A stretch of 64,000 bases of DNA from Mactromeris polynyma (Eukaryota > Mollusca > Bivalvia > Venerida > Mactridae), in the NCBI GenBank assembly GCA_032209605.1, contig JASFXZ010000098.1, forward strand, positions 7,501 through 71,500, read 5' to 3'. Both the position numbers and the translations under genes were made by a program. The stretch's first letter is position 1, and each line of letters starts with the position of its first letter. The notes below the pieces were generated by a model that did not search any database, was not told the DNA's origin, and saw only the letters and a program-made list of their open reading frames with translations. Below are positions 35,390-46,688 of the stretch, piece after piece.

Positions 35390-35623
35390 CTGTTCAGTCC
35401 ACAAATTCATTGAATTAACACTGTGCAATTTTGAAAATCAAACCAGTGATGTTTACTTTGTAACTAGGAGCAGGTAAATATTTCATTATTTGAACAGACA
35501 CGCTACTAGTCTGAAGTGTTAGTAAACAGTATGAAAAGTGATTTTGACTGGTTACGACTGAATAAAAATGTTGGATTTTATTTAATTTACAAGTTTTGTT
35601 ATTTCTCTGACATACACAAGATA

Positions 35624-35782
35624 ATGCCTCCCTACACAGACCACCGGGAAAACAACACTTCACAAAACATCAGGTAATGCCTCCCTACACAGACCGCCGG
35701 GAAAACAACACTTCACAAAACATCAGGTAATGCCTCCCTACACAGACCGCCGGGAAACAACACTCTACAAAACATCAGGCAC
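35624..35782. repeat. Three tandem copies of a ~54-bp sequence
   Basis: Three consecutive copies of TGCCTCCCTACACAGACC[A/G]C followed by CGGGAAAACAACACTTCACA and AAACATCAGGTAA. The third is slightly shortened. No function is apparent. Confidence 0.9.
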
Positions 35783-37127
35783 TGAGGAGGTACAAGGGTT
35801 AACATGTAAGTGAATAGGGGAACAACAAGAGGGTTTAATGGATGACATACATTACGAAACAAGTAAAGAAGGTAATACTAGGACGAAAGGGGGAGAAACA
35901 AACATGAATATTGTATCAAGTGGAATAATTGCACATTAATAATGGAGAACTTAACATGTATCTAAATCATGAATATAAATAATAACGATACAGAGGTGTG
36001 TAGCCCTGCTATGGAGATTGCAGTAAATAATACTGGGGGTTCAAATCGATTTAACAGCCAGCTAGCGAACCTCACATTTAACCGCTTCATGGTCATTGCT
36101 TTCCAACTTATCCACATAAACTTACTTACTAGGCAGTAATTAATCAGTTAGGCAATTAACCATTACGTATACAATAACATATACACTGTACAGTAAAACT
36201 TCGAAACCTCAATTAGTTCGAGTCATCTGCTGTTCGAGGCATCTACGGTATACGCGTATATGTTCTAACTGACAGTCGCCGGTGCAAGTGTACTAAGCAT
36301 GTTGAACACACGTTTTGTGTTCATACTGAATGCACGTCGATCAATAGTCGCATCATTATTCATAATAATAATATTTAAAACAGAAATGAAAGGAAAGCAA
36401 AAATAATTCCCTTTGGGAACTTATTCTTTCTCGTTTATTCTTGTACGCATGAATTGTCTGTCACATAGTACATATACAATGGAAAGCCACATGAGGGCGG
36501 GGCCTTTAATGGAATCACGAAATTTTTGAGACTATGGTAGGAGCATCCATTTATAACTGAATTTATTCTTTATTAAGGGTTAAACTGCAGTAAATATTAC
36601 GCGTTACTTTTTGTATTTTTATGATTTAGAAATAAAATATTTTTAATGCATTTGTATTGTCGAATAAATGTCTTTTACAAAGTTAAAACGATATGTTTAT
36701 GATAAATACTTGCTGATCTCCGAAAAATAAGACGATTCTACATAAACAGCATGTGGTTAGGTGTCGAAGATAAAATAATAAAAGAATAATTATAAAAATC
36801 TTCATTTTCACATACTCACATGACCAGGTACCATCATCCTATCTACGACCGGATTTATTGGATCGAGAACTGCTAGAACTTCGACCACTGTCATAACGGA
36901 AATCACGGGTGTCTCGATGGCGGGCGTATGATACGAGTGTATTGCTTAAAAAGATTATTAGAGGTCGAATTCAGAGCATTCAGAATTGACGCAAAGTTCC
37001 TGCTAGCCGAACGTTCAGACGGCAGTTGGTCATGATGAATGAAGAACTTTGAATAATGGCGCATATAACAAAGACCTGCCCTAGCCTTCATGATAGTCTA
37101 CTTAATTTCAGCACGGATGTCAGCTAG
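35783..37127. other. Single-copy AT-rich sequence
   Basis: No gene or array is recognised. GGGGGTTCAAATCGATT at about 36,037 is weakly B-box-like. Short frames are not convincing. Confidence 0.4.
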
Positions 37128-37215
37128 GTGTGTACAAAATACGATATATAGGCAACCGATCCATGCAGCCAGGGATTGAACCAGCAACCGCTCGTCCGTA
37201 ACGCGAACGCTATGA
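37128..37215 (-). repeat. tRNA-derived SINE-like fragment
   Basis: On - it reads CATAGCGTTCGCGTTACGGA then CGAGCGGTTGCTGGTTCAAT and CCCTGGCTGCATGG. This is a tRNA-like body with a B-box GGTTCAATCCC (37,172-37,182 on +). It lies just outside the truncated left LTR. Confidence 0.55.
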
Positions 37216-37386
37216 ACATAAACATAAATAATGAAGTCCAGCATGAAATGCAAATCGACGCCAAAACTAAGGATGCATGAAAACACATTCCATACGTTTA
37301 CTGTCTGCAGACAATGTTAGTCTACAAAGACAAAAGGTACACACGACACATATATAAATATTGGGTGGAAGCAACGGTCATGAATA

Positions 37387-37691
37387 TGATATTGTAAATG
37401 AGTAATAAATTTGATTGAGAAAGTAGACTATCAACTAATTGATTTTGAAGTACCCATGTTCTTAGATTGATAATTATAAAATGTTATAAAAATCCAATCC
37501 CATTCGTTCTGTGTAATCTCAAAGAAAATTGAGGCAAATTATATCAGTCCTCAGTTATTATCATTTCATCTTCAATCGTGTTTGGTTCTCTCCGGAGTTC
37601 TAGATGATACAACAATGCATGATTTAATAAGTTAAACAGTTGATCGAGATTGAGTTTATTGGATTATTAATGTCGTATTGCTTGCCAATTC
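37387..37691 (-). repeat. Truncated 3' LTR
   Basis: Matches 42,077-42,389 with a 7-base deletion (CTCCGGA absent near 37,635) and a few substitutions. The first ~198 bases of the complete LTR (41,879-42,076 equivalent, the R/U5 side) are missing. The break falls just beside the probable core promoter, so this LTR could not complete a normal retroviral-type replication cycle. Confidence 0.9.
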
Positions 37692-37795
37692 GTTTCAATT
37701 CCGATGGTGCTACAACCTGTAACTGAATGAGGTGTTGCACGATACGCTACAATAAACTTCCTAATTTCATGTTTCTTTAAACTAATAAACGTCAT
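37692..37795. repeat. Displaced copy of an integrase-region segment (module copy 1)
   Basis: About 104 bases starting GTTTCAATTCCGATGGTGCT. The first ~80 bases match the element's own integrase C-terminal coding region (38,501-38,580). The last ~25 (CATGTTTCTTTAAACTAATAAACGTCAT) do not, but are shared with a third copy at 39,519-39,621. It sits exactly at the inner edge of the 3' LTR, where the polypurine tract should be. Confidence 0.85.
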
Positions 37796-37958
37796 ACATG
37801 TTATTTGACAATATAGAACTTTCATATCAAAATAAGTGGGTTTTTTCCAACAGTATGTAATCACTGAACATCACTACTTGTAATGAAATGTTACAATAAG
37901 TCCTGAAATATATTTGGCATTATTTAATACAAATTCAGTGTACAACACTGTATAAATG

Positions 37959-38654
37959 TTATGTCATAATATGACCATCATATTTTGGTGGTGGTCTTCT
38001 TTCTCGGGTTGATCTCCGAAGTGGTATCGGTGTTGGTGGTGACGGTGTTGTTTTGATTTCCTCATGTCCTTGTCCTATTGGTGGATAAGAATTCTCAGAG
38101 TCAGACTCGGGCTCCTGAATAATAGGTGTTTTCACTGAACCTATATCACGATCTTTTGGAAGATTATGATCACTATTTATAACTGAATCAACAAACTTTT
38201 TAACATGAGTAGAATTTCTTATTCTGGTAACACCTGCTGGAGATTCAACAATGACTTGATTTCCACTTTTATTAACTAACTTATAAGGCTCATACTCATA
38301 TCTAGTAGATAACTTGTTGTATTCAGGTTGACGTAATAACACTTTATCACCTATTTTAAGATTACTTTCTTCAGCTTGTCGTTTCTCGTCGGTGTATATT
38401 CTATTTTTCTCCTTTTTCAACATATCTCTATCTCTTATCTCTTCATCATTTGTAGAAAATTGAATATCTGGTAGTTTAGTACGAATACGACGTTTGAACA
38501 TCAATTCCGATGGTGCTACACCTGTAACTGAATGAGGTGTTGCACGATACGCTACAATAAACTTCCTAATTTCTTGTTTCCAGTCCTTATTTTCAGACTG
38601 AGCTTTTTTAATTCGTTTGAGTAACGTTTTATTATCCATGACATGAACGTACAT
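37959..38654 (-). pseudogene. Integrase C-terminal part of the gypsy-type element
   Basis: A 231-codon frame including the conserved VAYRATPHSVTG and PSELMFKRRIR motifs that follow the gypsy integrase core, then the basic C-terminal region (KIGDKVLLRQPEYNKLSTRY). It ends in a Pro-rich, basic tail (RRSTRERRPPPKYDGH). The D,D-35-E catalytic core that should precede it is absent: the sequence joins directly to the zinc-binding region near 38,638. It could not act as an integrase. Confidence 0.85.
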
Positions 38655-39250
38655 ATCGTTCTACCTCTTTGTCCATTCCAGGCCACTTTTGTTCTCAGCA
38701 ACGGTTTAGTTCCAACAATACCTAAATGACCTTCATGAGCTAACTCCATACATTTATGTCTTAACATCTTGGGAATAATGATTCGAGTTCCTCTCAGTAT
38801 AAGATTTCCCATAGTACATAGCTCATATCTAAATGGCATATAGCTAACCAAATCTTTACAATTGTCCCAATCATCAGTTTGTACACATTTTCTAACCCTA
38901 CACAATTCTTCATCCTCAGTTGACCTAGTTTCAACTTCATGAACCGACATAGCACATGGTGTACTATTCAATACAATGGCTCTAATACATAATAATTCAC
39001 CATCAATGTCACTGCGGTGAACTAATAATTTGCCGTTCTCGGTGGTTAAGCGAGATAAACAATCTGCTATGTTTTGAGTTCCAGGTTTAAACTTCACAGT
39101 GAATGAATAAGGTAATAATCTCAGCACCCATCTTTGTATTCTTGCAGATAAGTTTGATTTCACAGAATATATCACTTCAAGTGGTTTATGATCAGTTATC
39201 AGTTCAAAAATTATTCCATACAGATAAACATAATATCGCTCACATGCCTA
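38552..39250 (-). pseudogene. RNase H end and integrase zinc-binding region, disrupted
   Basis: Reads the RNase H C-terminal motif QRWVLRLLPYSFTVKFKPGT with NIADCLSRL, then a spacer, then the start of the integrase HHCC zinc domain (HEGHLGIVGTKPLL). A frameshift near 38,680 moves the rest of the zinc domain into another frame, which stops matching after its first cysteine near 38,640. A TAG codon at 39,248-39,250 separates this part from the upstream RNase H portion. Confidence 0.8.
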
Positions 39251-39350
39251 TACAATGGCTAAAGCTTCTTTTTCCGTAGTAGAATACCTTTTCTCCACTT
39301 CAGATAATGTGCGACTAGCATAGCAGATCACCTTTTCCTGACCATTGTGT

Positions 39351-39802
39351 TCCTGAACTAAAACTGCACCTAGTCCTACATTACTAGCATCTGTTATTAA
39401 CTTTGTTTTAGCATCAGGTTTGAAATAACCTAATGTCTGAGATTCAGTCAAACGAGTTTTCAATTCCTTGAATGATTCTTGCTGCTCCTTACCCCATTCA
39501 AATGGTTGATTCTTCTTTGTTTCAATTCCGATGGTGCTACACCTGTAACTGAATGAGGTGTTGCACGATACGCTACAATAAACTTCCTTATTTCATGTTT
39601 CTTTAAACTAATAAACGTCATTCTATATTATTCCTGAACTAAAACTGCACCTAGTCCTACATTACTAGCATCTGTTATTAACTTTGTTTTAGCATCAGGT
39701 TTGAAATAACCTAATGTCTGAGATTCAGTCAAACGAGTTTTCAATTCCTTGAATGATTCTTGCTGCTCCTTACCCCATTCAAATGGTTGATTCTTCTTTG
39801 TT
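39351..39802 (-). repeat. Duplicated 171-bp RNase H segment with inserted module copy 3
   Basis: Bases 39,351-39,521 and 39,632-39,802 are near-identical (both code the KLITDASNVGLGAVLVQE region of RNase H). Between them lie 110 bases, of which 39,519-39,621 are the same module as at 37,692-37,795. The inserted sequence puts a stop after the first RNase H copy. Reverse-transcriptase template switching is the simplest explanation. Confidence 0.88.
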
Positions 39803-41820
39803 AACTTTCTCAAAGGTTCAGAAATAGTTGACATATCCTTGATATAACGACGACTGAAATTCACAAGTCCTAAGAAACTTCTGACCTCTGATGCATTCCT
39901 AGGTTCACTAGTATTAATCAAATCTTTGATTCTTTCCGATGTAGGTCCAACGCCGTTTGGCGACAAATTATGTCCCATGAAAGTTACTTTGTTCATGCTG
40001 AATTGCGATTTATCCTTGTTCAGAGTTAACCCTTTTTCTCTTAAGCGGTTTAAACATTTCCTAAGTTTTGTATCATGGTCAACTTGACTGGATCCATGTA
40101 CAATAATGTCATCAGCAATATTGGTAACACCTTCACAGTCTGAAAGAACTTGAGAAATAATATGCTGAAACATTTCTGGAGCTGCATTAATTCCAAAACT
40201 TAACCGTTTGTATCTGTATAATCCCTTATGCGTGACAAATGTAGTTATGTATCTTGATTTTTCACATAATGCTATTTGGTGAAACACTGTACTATTGTTC
40301 ATGTTCAACAGTAAGTCATCTACTGAAGGTATCGGATGCCGTTCTCTGACTATCGCCCGATTCGCCTGTCTCATGTCGACACATAAACGTATATCGCCAG
40401 ATGGTTTAGGTACAACCACAACTGGACTAACCCATAAAGATGGTCCTTCAGCTTTTTCAATGATATCAAGTTTCTCCAATTCATCGATTTTCTCACCGAC
40501 TTTCTGCCTTAAACTCAAAGGAATACTGTACATTTTCTGCACGACAGGTTTAACAGTATCGTCAATATGCAATTCAAGTTCATAGTTTTTCAACTGTCCT
40601 ATTCCTTTAAAACAATCATCATAATCCTTGTATACAGTGTCACTCAATGAGTATACATGACCGAGTTTTAGAATTCCAAGTTTTGTCGCTGTATCTCTAC
40701 ATAATAAAGCTGGTGCCGTCTTCTGGATGACATAAAAAGTTATATCTGGAATTTTACTACCATCTTTCAAAGATACATCAGTGTTAAATTCACCTAACAA
40801 TTTCAATGGAGTAGTACTACCATATGAATACAGTTTCTTAGATGATTTCTTATTGGAACATACAATTTCCTTTGACTTCAAATAAGTCCAAGTATCACTG
40901 TCAATGATGTTTACAGAAGCACCACTATCAATTATCATTTCAACTGGAATGTTATTCAATAGAATTTCACTTGTCCCCATTTTATTGGAACTGACGTTGA
41001 AAACATACATACTGTCATTGTCGGTGTCATCGTCCATAACACTTTTAACCTGATTCTTCTGAGATGATTCCTTCGTTTTACAACATTTCATGAAATGACC
41101 TAACTTATCACATTTCTTGCACTTTTTTCCTTTAGCTGGACAAGACGGATCCTTCCCAAAATGACCAGAATATCCACACCTGTAGCACGTTTTATCAGAT
41201 TTCCTGTTCTTTTGTGGATAATTCCTTGGTTTTGAAGATGAAGTCACGTGATTCACAGATGATCCCGTTTTGAGTCCTTCCATCCGTTGAGATTGAAGTT
41301 CTGACATTTCCATTGTACTAGCAATTACTCGTAATTGTTGTAAAGTTAAATCATGACCTTTTTCCAATAACTTGGATCTCAATTTGTGAGAAACACATTT
41401 CTCAATAACTTGGTCACGAATATTTTCATCCGGCTTATCAAATTGACACTGAACAGCTTTCTGTCTAAGTTTAGTAATAAATTGTTCCACAGTCTCATTT
41501 TCTTCTTGGCAAATTTTCCTGAATTCGTAACGTTCATATGGAATGTTTACCTGAGGAGTGAAATGTTTATTCAACGTTTTGACGCAAATTTCATAAGCGT
41601 CTTCTCCTCCTTCCTCAACAAGAGTGAAATATATATCCTGAACAGCTATTCCAGCACTGTGTAGTAATAACGACTTTAATTGTCCCTTATCTGTTACACA
41701 TCTGCCGTTGCTGTAAAGTTCAAAACTTCGTAGCCATCGCTGCCATGCTACTCCTAACTGTGTTGGAGGAACATGGGGATCGAATTTTTCAACCCAGTTT
41801 ATGTCCAATTTACAAGCCAT
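39628..41820 (-). pseudogene. gag-pol frame (gag, protease, RT, start of RNase H), inactivated
   Basis: A 730-codon frame starting MACKLDINW, 46 bases after the primer-binding site. Gag spans about 1-200, with the WQRWLRSFELYS region typical of Mag-type gag. Two zinc knuckles follow (C212/C215/H220/C226 and C234/C237/H242/C246), then the retropepsin motif DSGAS (298-302), then RT from about 425. RT retains PSGDIRLCVDMRQANRAI, SFGINAAPEMFQ and the active-site IADDI (568-572). The segment around residue 512-515 is about nine residues shorter than usual and lacks the first catalytic aspartate region (motif A), so RT should be inactive. FLGLVNFSRRYI and TDAS of RNase H follow, then the frame is cut by the rearrangement at 39,520-39,632. 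Confidence 0.9.
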
Positions 41821-41865
41821 CCTTCACAAATAACGAATCAAATCAATCAAACATTGTTCCTTTTA

Positions 41866-41876
41866 CCTCGTCGCCA
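41866..41876 (-). promoter_or_regulatory. Primer-binding site, tRNA-Ser(GCU) type
   Basis: On - TGGCGACGAGG begins two bases after the LTR end (..CATAACA). It is complementary to the 3' end of metazoan tRNA-Ser(GCU) (..CCTCGTCG plus CCA). This position defines the inner edge of the 5' LTR. Confidence 0.8.
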
Positions 41877-41878
41877 GT

Positions 41879-42389
41879 TGTTATGTTCCCTAGACCAGGA
41901 ATAATATAGAATGACACAGATTTAACTAACATCATTTTAATGAGCTGAATTCACAACATGCTCGATTTCTACCGGAAATACAACTCAACAAGGGAGAGCA
42001 CTCTTAGTACATAACATAATAAGTTTAGCAATGGTTGTCTCCCTTGGCCCTATAAAATACAAAGACACAACAAATATGATATTGTAAATGAGTAATTAAT
42101 TTGATTGAGAAAGTAGACTATCAACTAATTGATTTTGAAGTACCCATGTTCTTAGATTGATAATTATAAAATGTTATAAAAATCCAATCCCATTCGTTCT
42201 GTGTAATCTCAAAGAAAATTGAGGCAAATTATATCAGTCCTCAGTTATTATCATTTCATCTTCAATCGTGTTTGGTTCTCTCCGGAGTTCTAGATGATAC
42301 AACAATGCATGATTTAATAAGTTAACTCCGGAACAGTTGATCGAGATTGAGTTTATTGGATTATTAATGTCGTATTGCTTGCCAATTCA
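41879..42389 (-). repeat. Complete 5' LTR, 511 bp
   Basis: On - it starts TGAATTGGCAAGC and ends GGGAACATAACA, the usual TG..CA form. The outer 313 bases match 37,387-37,691. A TA-rich stretch (TATTTTATAG on -, near 42,050) may be the core promoter. No target-site duplication can be tested because the other LTR has lost its outer end. Confidence 0.85.
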
Positions 42390-42754
42390 TTAGTAATTTA
42401 GATTTAATTTGGAAAAAATTATAGATTACCTTACATAAATGATATGCACTAAAAGTAGCCCTTATAGCAATCGATTTCGTAAACGTCGCAAACTAACGAA
42501 GACTTTTATTTTGTCACAATTGCTTACGTTTTATTTTTATGAAGTTAAATCTGCTGTTATCCTTTATAATAACACTCAGAATATGTGGATAAATTATATA
42601 TAATTCAATCTACATTAAATGCTCCCATCAAGACGACTTCGGAATTAAGACTATTCCATTAAAATCATTATAAATTGTTTTCATGGGCAAGTTTTTCACA
42701 ACATAATTAACCACATCATCAGACCATCTGAATCTCAACTAACACTGACTGGTG
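42390..42754. other. AT-rich sequence between LTR and minisatellite
   Basis: No gene or repeat was recognised. Confidence 0.4.
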
Positions 42755-45460
42755 ATCTTATGATTGAGGTATTACTGTACATTGCAGTATGATTGAGGTA
42801 TCACTGTACATTGTATTATGATTGAGGTAGCGCTGTACACTAAATTATGATTGAGGTATCACCGTACATTGTATTATGTCTGAGGTACAACTGTACATTG
42901 TATTATGATTAAAGTACCGCTGAAAATTGTATTATGATTGAAGTATTACTGTACATTGTATTATGATTGAAGTATCACTGTCCATTGTATTATGATCTAG
43001 GTATCACTGTACATTGTATAATCTTTTAGGTATATCTGTACATTGTATTATAATTGAAATACCACTGTAGATTGTGTTATGATTGAGGTACCACTGTACA
43101 TTGTATTATGATCTAGGTATCATGTACATTGTATAATATTAAGGTATCATGTACATTGTATAATATTTAGGTATCTCTGTACATTGTATTATAATTGAGA
43201 TACCACTGTACATTGTATTATGATTGAGGTACCACTGTAGATTGTGTTATGATTGAGGTACCACTGTATATTGTATTATGATTGAGGTACCACTGTAGAT
43301 TGTGTTATGATTGAGGTACCACTGTACATTGTATTATGATCTAGGTATCACTGTACATTGTATAATTTTTTAGGTATCTCTGTACATTGTATTATAATTG
43401 AGATACCACTGTACATTGTATTATGATTGAGGTACCACTGTAGATTGTGTTATGATTGATGTACCACTGTACATTGTATTATAATTGAGGTACCACTGTA
43501 GATTGTGCTATGATTGAGATACCACTGTAGATAGTGCTATGATTGAGGTACCACTGTAGATTGTGCTATGATTGAGGTACCACTGTAGATTGTTTTATGA
43601 TTGAGGTACCACTGTAGATTGTTTTATGATTGAGGTACCACTGTAGATTGTGCTATGATTGAGGTACCACTGTATATTGTTTTATGGTTGAGGTACCACT
43701 GTAAATTGTGCTATGATTGAGGTACCACTGTAGATTGTTTTATGATTAAGTTACCACTGTAGATTGTGTTATGATTGAGGTACCACTGTAGATTGTGTTA
43801 TGATTGAGGTACCACTGTGCATTGTGTTATGATTGAGGTACCAGTGTACATTGTATTATGATCTAGGTACCACTGTACATTGTATTATGATCTAGGTATC
43901 TCTGTACATTGTATTATAATTGAGATACCACTGTACATTGTGTTATGATTGAGGTACCACTGTAGATTATGTTATGATTGAGATACCACTGTACATTGTG
44001 TTATGATTGAGGTACCACTGTAGATTATGTTATGATTGAGGTACCACTGTAGATTATGTTATGATTGAGGTACCACTGTAGATTGTGTTATGATTGAGGT
44101 ACCACTGTAGATTGTGTTATGATCTAGGTACCACTGTACATTGTACTATGATGGGGGTTATACTGTACATTGCACTATGATTGAGGTATCACTGTACATT
44201 GTGTTATGATTGAGGTATCACTGTACATTGTATTATGATTGAGATACCACTGTACATTGTGTTATGATTGAGGTATCACTGTACATTGTGTTATGATTGA
44301 GGTATCACTGTTCATTGTGTTATGATTGAGGTATCACTGTTCATTGTGTTATGATTGAGGTATCACTGTTCATTGTGTTATGATTGAGGTACCACTGTTC
44401 ATTGTATTCTGATTGAGGTATCACTGTTCATTGTGTTATGATTGAGGTATCACTGTTCATTGTGTTATGATTGAGGTACCACTGTTCATTGTGTTATGAT
44501 TGAGGTACCACTGTTCATTGTGTTATGATTGAGGTACCACTGTTCATTGTGTTATGATTGAGGTACCACTGTTCATTGTGTTATGATTGAGGTATCACTG
44601 TTCATTGTATTCTGATTGAGGTATCACTGTTCATTGTATTCTGATTGAGGTATCACTGTAGATTGTATTCTGATTGAGGTATCACTGTTCATTGTATTCT
44701 GATTGAGGTATCACTGTTCATTGTATTCTTATTGAGGTATCACTGTACATTGTGTTATGATTGAGGTATCACTGTTCATTGTATTCTGATTGAGGTATCA
44801 CTGTTCATTGTATTCTGATTGAGGTATCACTGTACATTGTATTCTGATTGAGGTATCACTGTTCATTGTATTCTGATTGAGGTATCACTGTTCATTGTAT
44901 TCTTATTGAGGTATCACTGTACATTGTATTCTGATTGAGGTATCACTGTTCATTGTATTCTTATTGAGGTAACACTGTGCATTGTGTTATGATTGAGGTA
45001 TCACTGTTCATTGTATTCTGATTGAGGTATCACTGTTCATTGTATTCTGATTGAGGTATCACTGTTCATTGTATTATGATTGAGGTATCACTGTTCATTG
45101 TATTCTGATTGAGGTATCACTGTTCATTGTATTCTGATTGAGGTATCACTGTTCATTGTATTCTGATTGAGGTATCACTGTTCATTGTATTCTTATTGAG
45201 GTATCACTGTTCATTGTATTCTGATTGAGGTATCACTGTTCATTGTATTCTGATTGAGGTATCACTGTTCATTGTATTCTGATTGAGGTACCACTGTACA
45301 TTGTGTTATGATTGAGGTACCACTGTTCATTGTGGTATGATTGAGGTATCACTGTTCATTGTATTCTGATTGAGGTATCATTGTGCATTGTGTTATGATT
45401 TAGATACCAGTTTTCATGGTATGATGATTGAGGTACTACTGTATATTGCAACGAATAATA
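42755..45460. repeat. 29-bp minisatellite (ATTGAGGTACCACTGTACATTGTATTATG), ~93 units
   Basis: The unit is TATGATTGAGGTACCACTGT plus ACATTGTGT (29 bp). Variants change in blocks along the array: ACATTGTATTATG at the left, AGATTGTGTTATG in the middle (about 43,500-44,120), and TTCATTGTATTCTGATTGAGGTATCAC at the right (from about 44,600). Such zoning shows local homogenisation. There are frequent stops in all frames. Confidence 0.95.
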
Positions 45461-45719
45461 GAAATGTCAAGGTTGGTACTCCTCTATTAAATACAATCAT
45501 ACTGTCTCTTTAAACATTTCGATGGAACTATATTTTAACTTCATTTAAAAAAAACAATTCAGAATAGCTTCAACCAAATTTCGAACTTCTTATCACGACG
45601 TTGCAATTGAACGCGGATGGTATCAATATTAACCTAAAAATCAAGGAACTTGTAATAACTTTTAAATAGGATAGAAAATGAATAACATTTTCTACTAATT
45701 TGTCCAAAATGCAGAAATC

Positions 45720-45784
45720 TTAGAATTGATATTGTATTGATATTGATATTGATATTGATAGTGATAGTGATAGTGATATTGTAT
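45720..45784. repeat. ATTGAT/AGTGAT microsatellite
   Basis: Short tandem TATTGA and AGTGAT units next to the tail of the outer LINE. A (GTATT)n tract of similar composition borders the other end of that LINE at 50,933-50,962. Confidence 0.75.
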
Positions 45785-46184
45785 TGTTTTGTATTGTTTT
45801 TTTTGTTGTTTTTTTGTTTTGTTTTCTAAACTTTATTCACAATAGGCAATATTTATACAAACATACAGTAATGGTAAAACATACAATTTGTGTTAACAAG
45901 CTCAAAGATGGATTGAATATACTTGTTATGTCCAAAACAGTTACTATAATACAGTTATTAAACTGTTCTATTAAAATAAACAAGTATAAGGTTTTCAAAT
46001 GAATAACACATATTTCGATGGTTTGGGATCGAAATCACATTATGGCGGGAATATTTTTAAATTAAAATTTAAATATGCAAGAATACAGGAATAATTATTA
46101 AATCTATGTTCATGGTATAAATGCAAATGTATACATGCAACTGTAATCTCGTAGTTATACGTTTCCAAAATAATAAAATATTGA

Positions 46185-46432
46185 TCATTTATGAGATATA
46201 GAGATGTTCAGTGCTTGACAAAATTTCTTTAGGAAATCAATATTTTGTTTTTTGTTTTTATAGTATCGAGTTAAAATGTCTAAATCAAAATATAACATTT
46301 GGAGAATATTAGTCTTATTCTTTCTACCTTCACTTTTAAAATATTCTTTACAAATACAGTATCCTATTTGACTTAATATTATATTAATTATTTCATATTG
46401 TTTGTACATGATTTTATAACCTATAATTATAT
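46185..46432 (-). pseudogene. Outer LINE, end of the coding region
   Basis: The final ~80 codons of the outer LINE. They continue in phase from 49,819-49,829 through the duplicated target ATATAATTATA, and then read GYKIMYKQYEIINIILSQIG and onward to a stop at 46,185. An aliphatic/aromatic helix followed by a Lys-rich end is usual at the C-terminus of L1/Tx1-type ORF2 proteins. Confidence 0.75.
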
Positions 46433-46688
46433 ATATATATATATATATTTATTTTATTTCCAAAAGGCTGATAGCCCATGAGGACAATACAAAGCATACT
46501 GACAGAACAGTGGTACAGTACATGTGTATATAATAACATAATAAAAAGCATGTTCATTATTTTGTGGAGAAGAACAATAGTAAAACGTACACAAAAGACA
46601 ATCAATTCAAATACAACATTTCATTTCTAAGCTTAAATGCATGGTATGTAAACAGGCTTAATTTTTTCAAAACAGTTTCATTCTCATT

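Larger units (their letters stand above)
37387..42389 (-). mobile_element. Defective Mag-like Ty3/gypsy LTR retrotransposon
   Basis: On - the order is 5' LTR (42,389-41,879), primer-binding site, gag-pol, then a truncated 3' LTR (37,691-37,387). Gag, CCHC knuckles, protease, reverse transcriptase, RNase H, then integrase is the Ty3/gypsy order. A single gag-pol frame and a tRNA-Ser primer fit the Mag/SURL branch. It is broken in many ways: a small in-frame deletion in RT, a duplicated RNase H segment, a stop codon, a frameshift, loss of the integrase core and loss of the outer ~200 bp of one LTR. Shared LTR parts are still about 97-98% alike by eye, so the insertion is fairly young. Confidence 0.92.
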
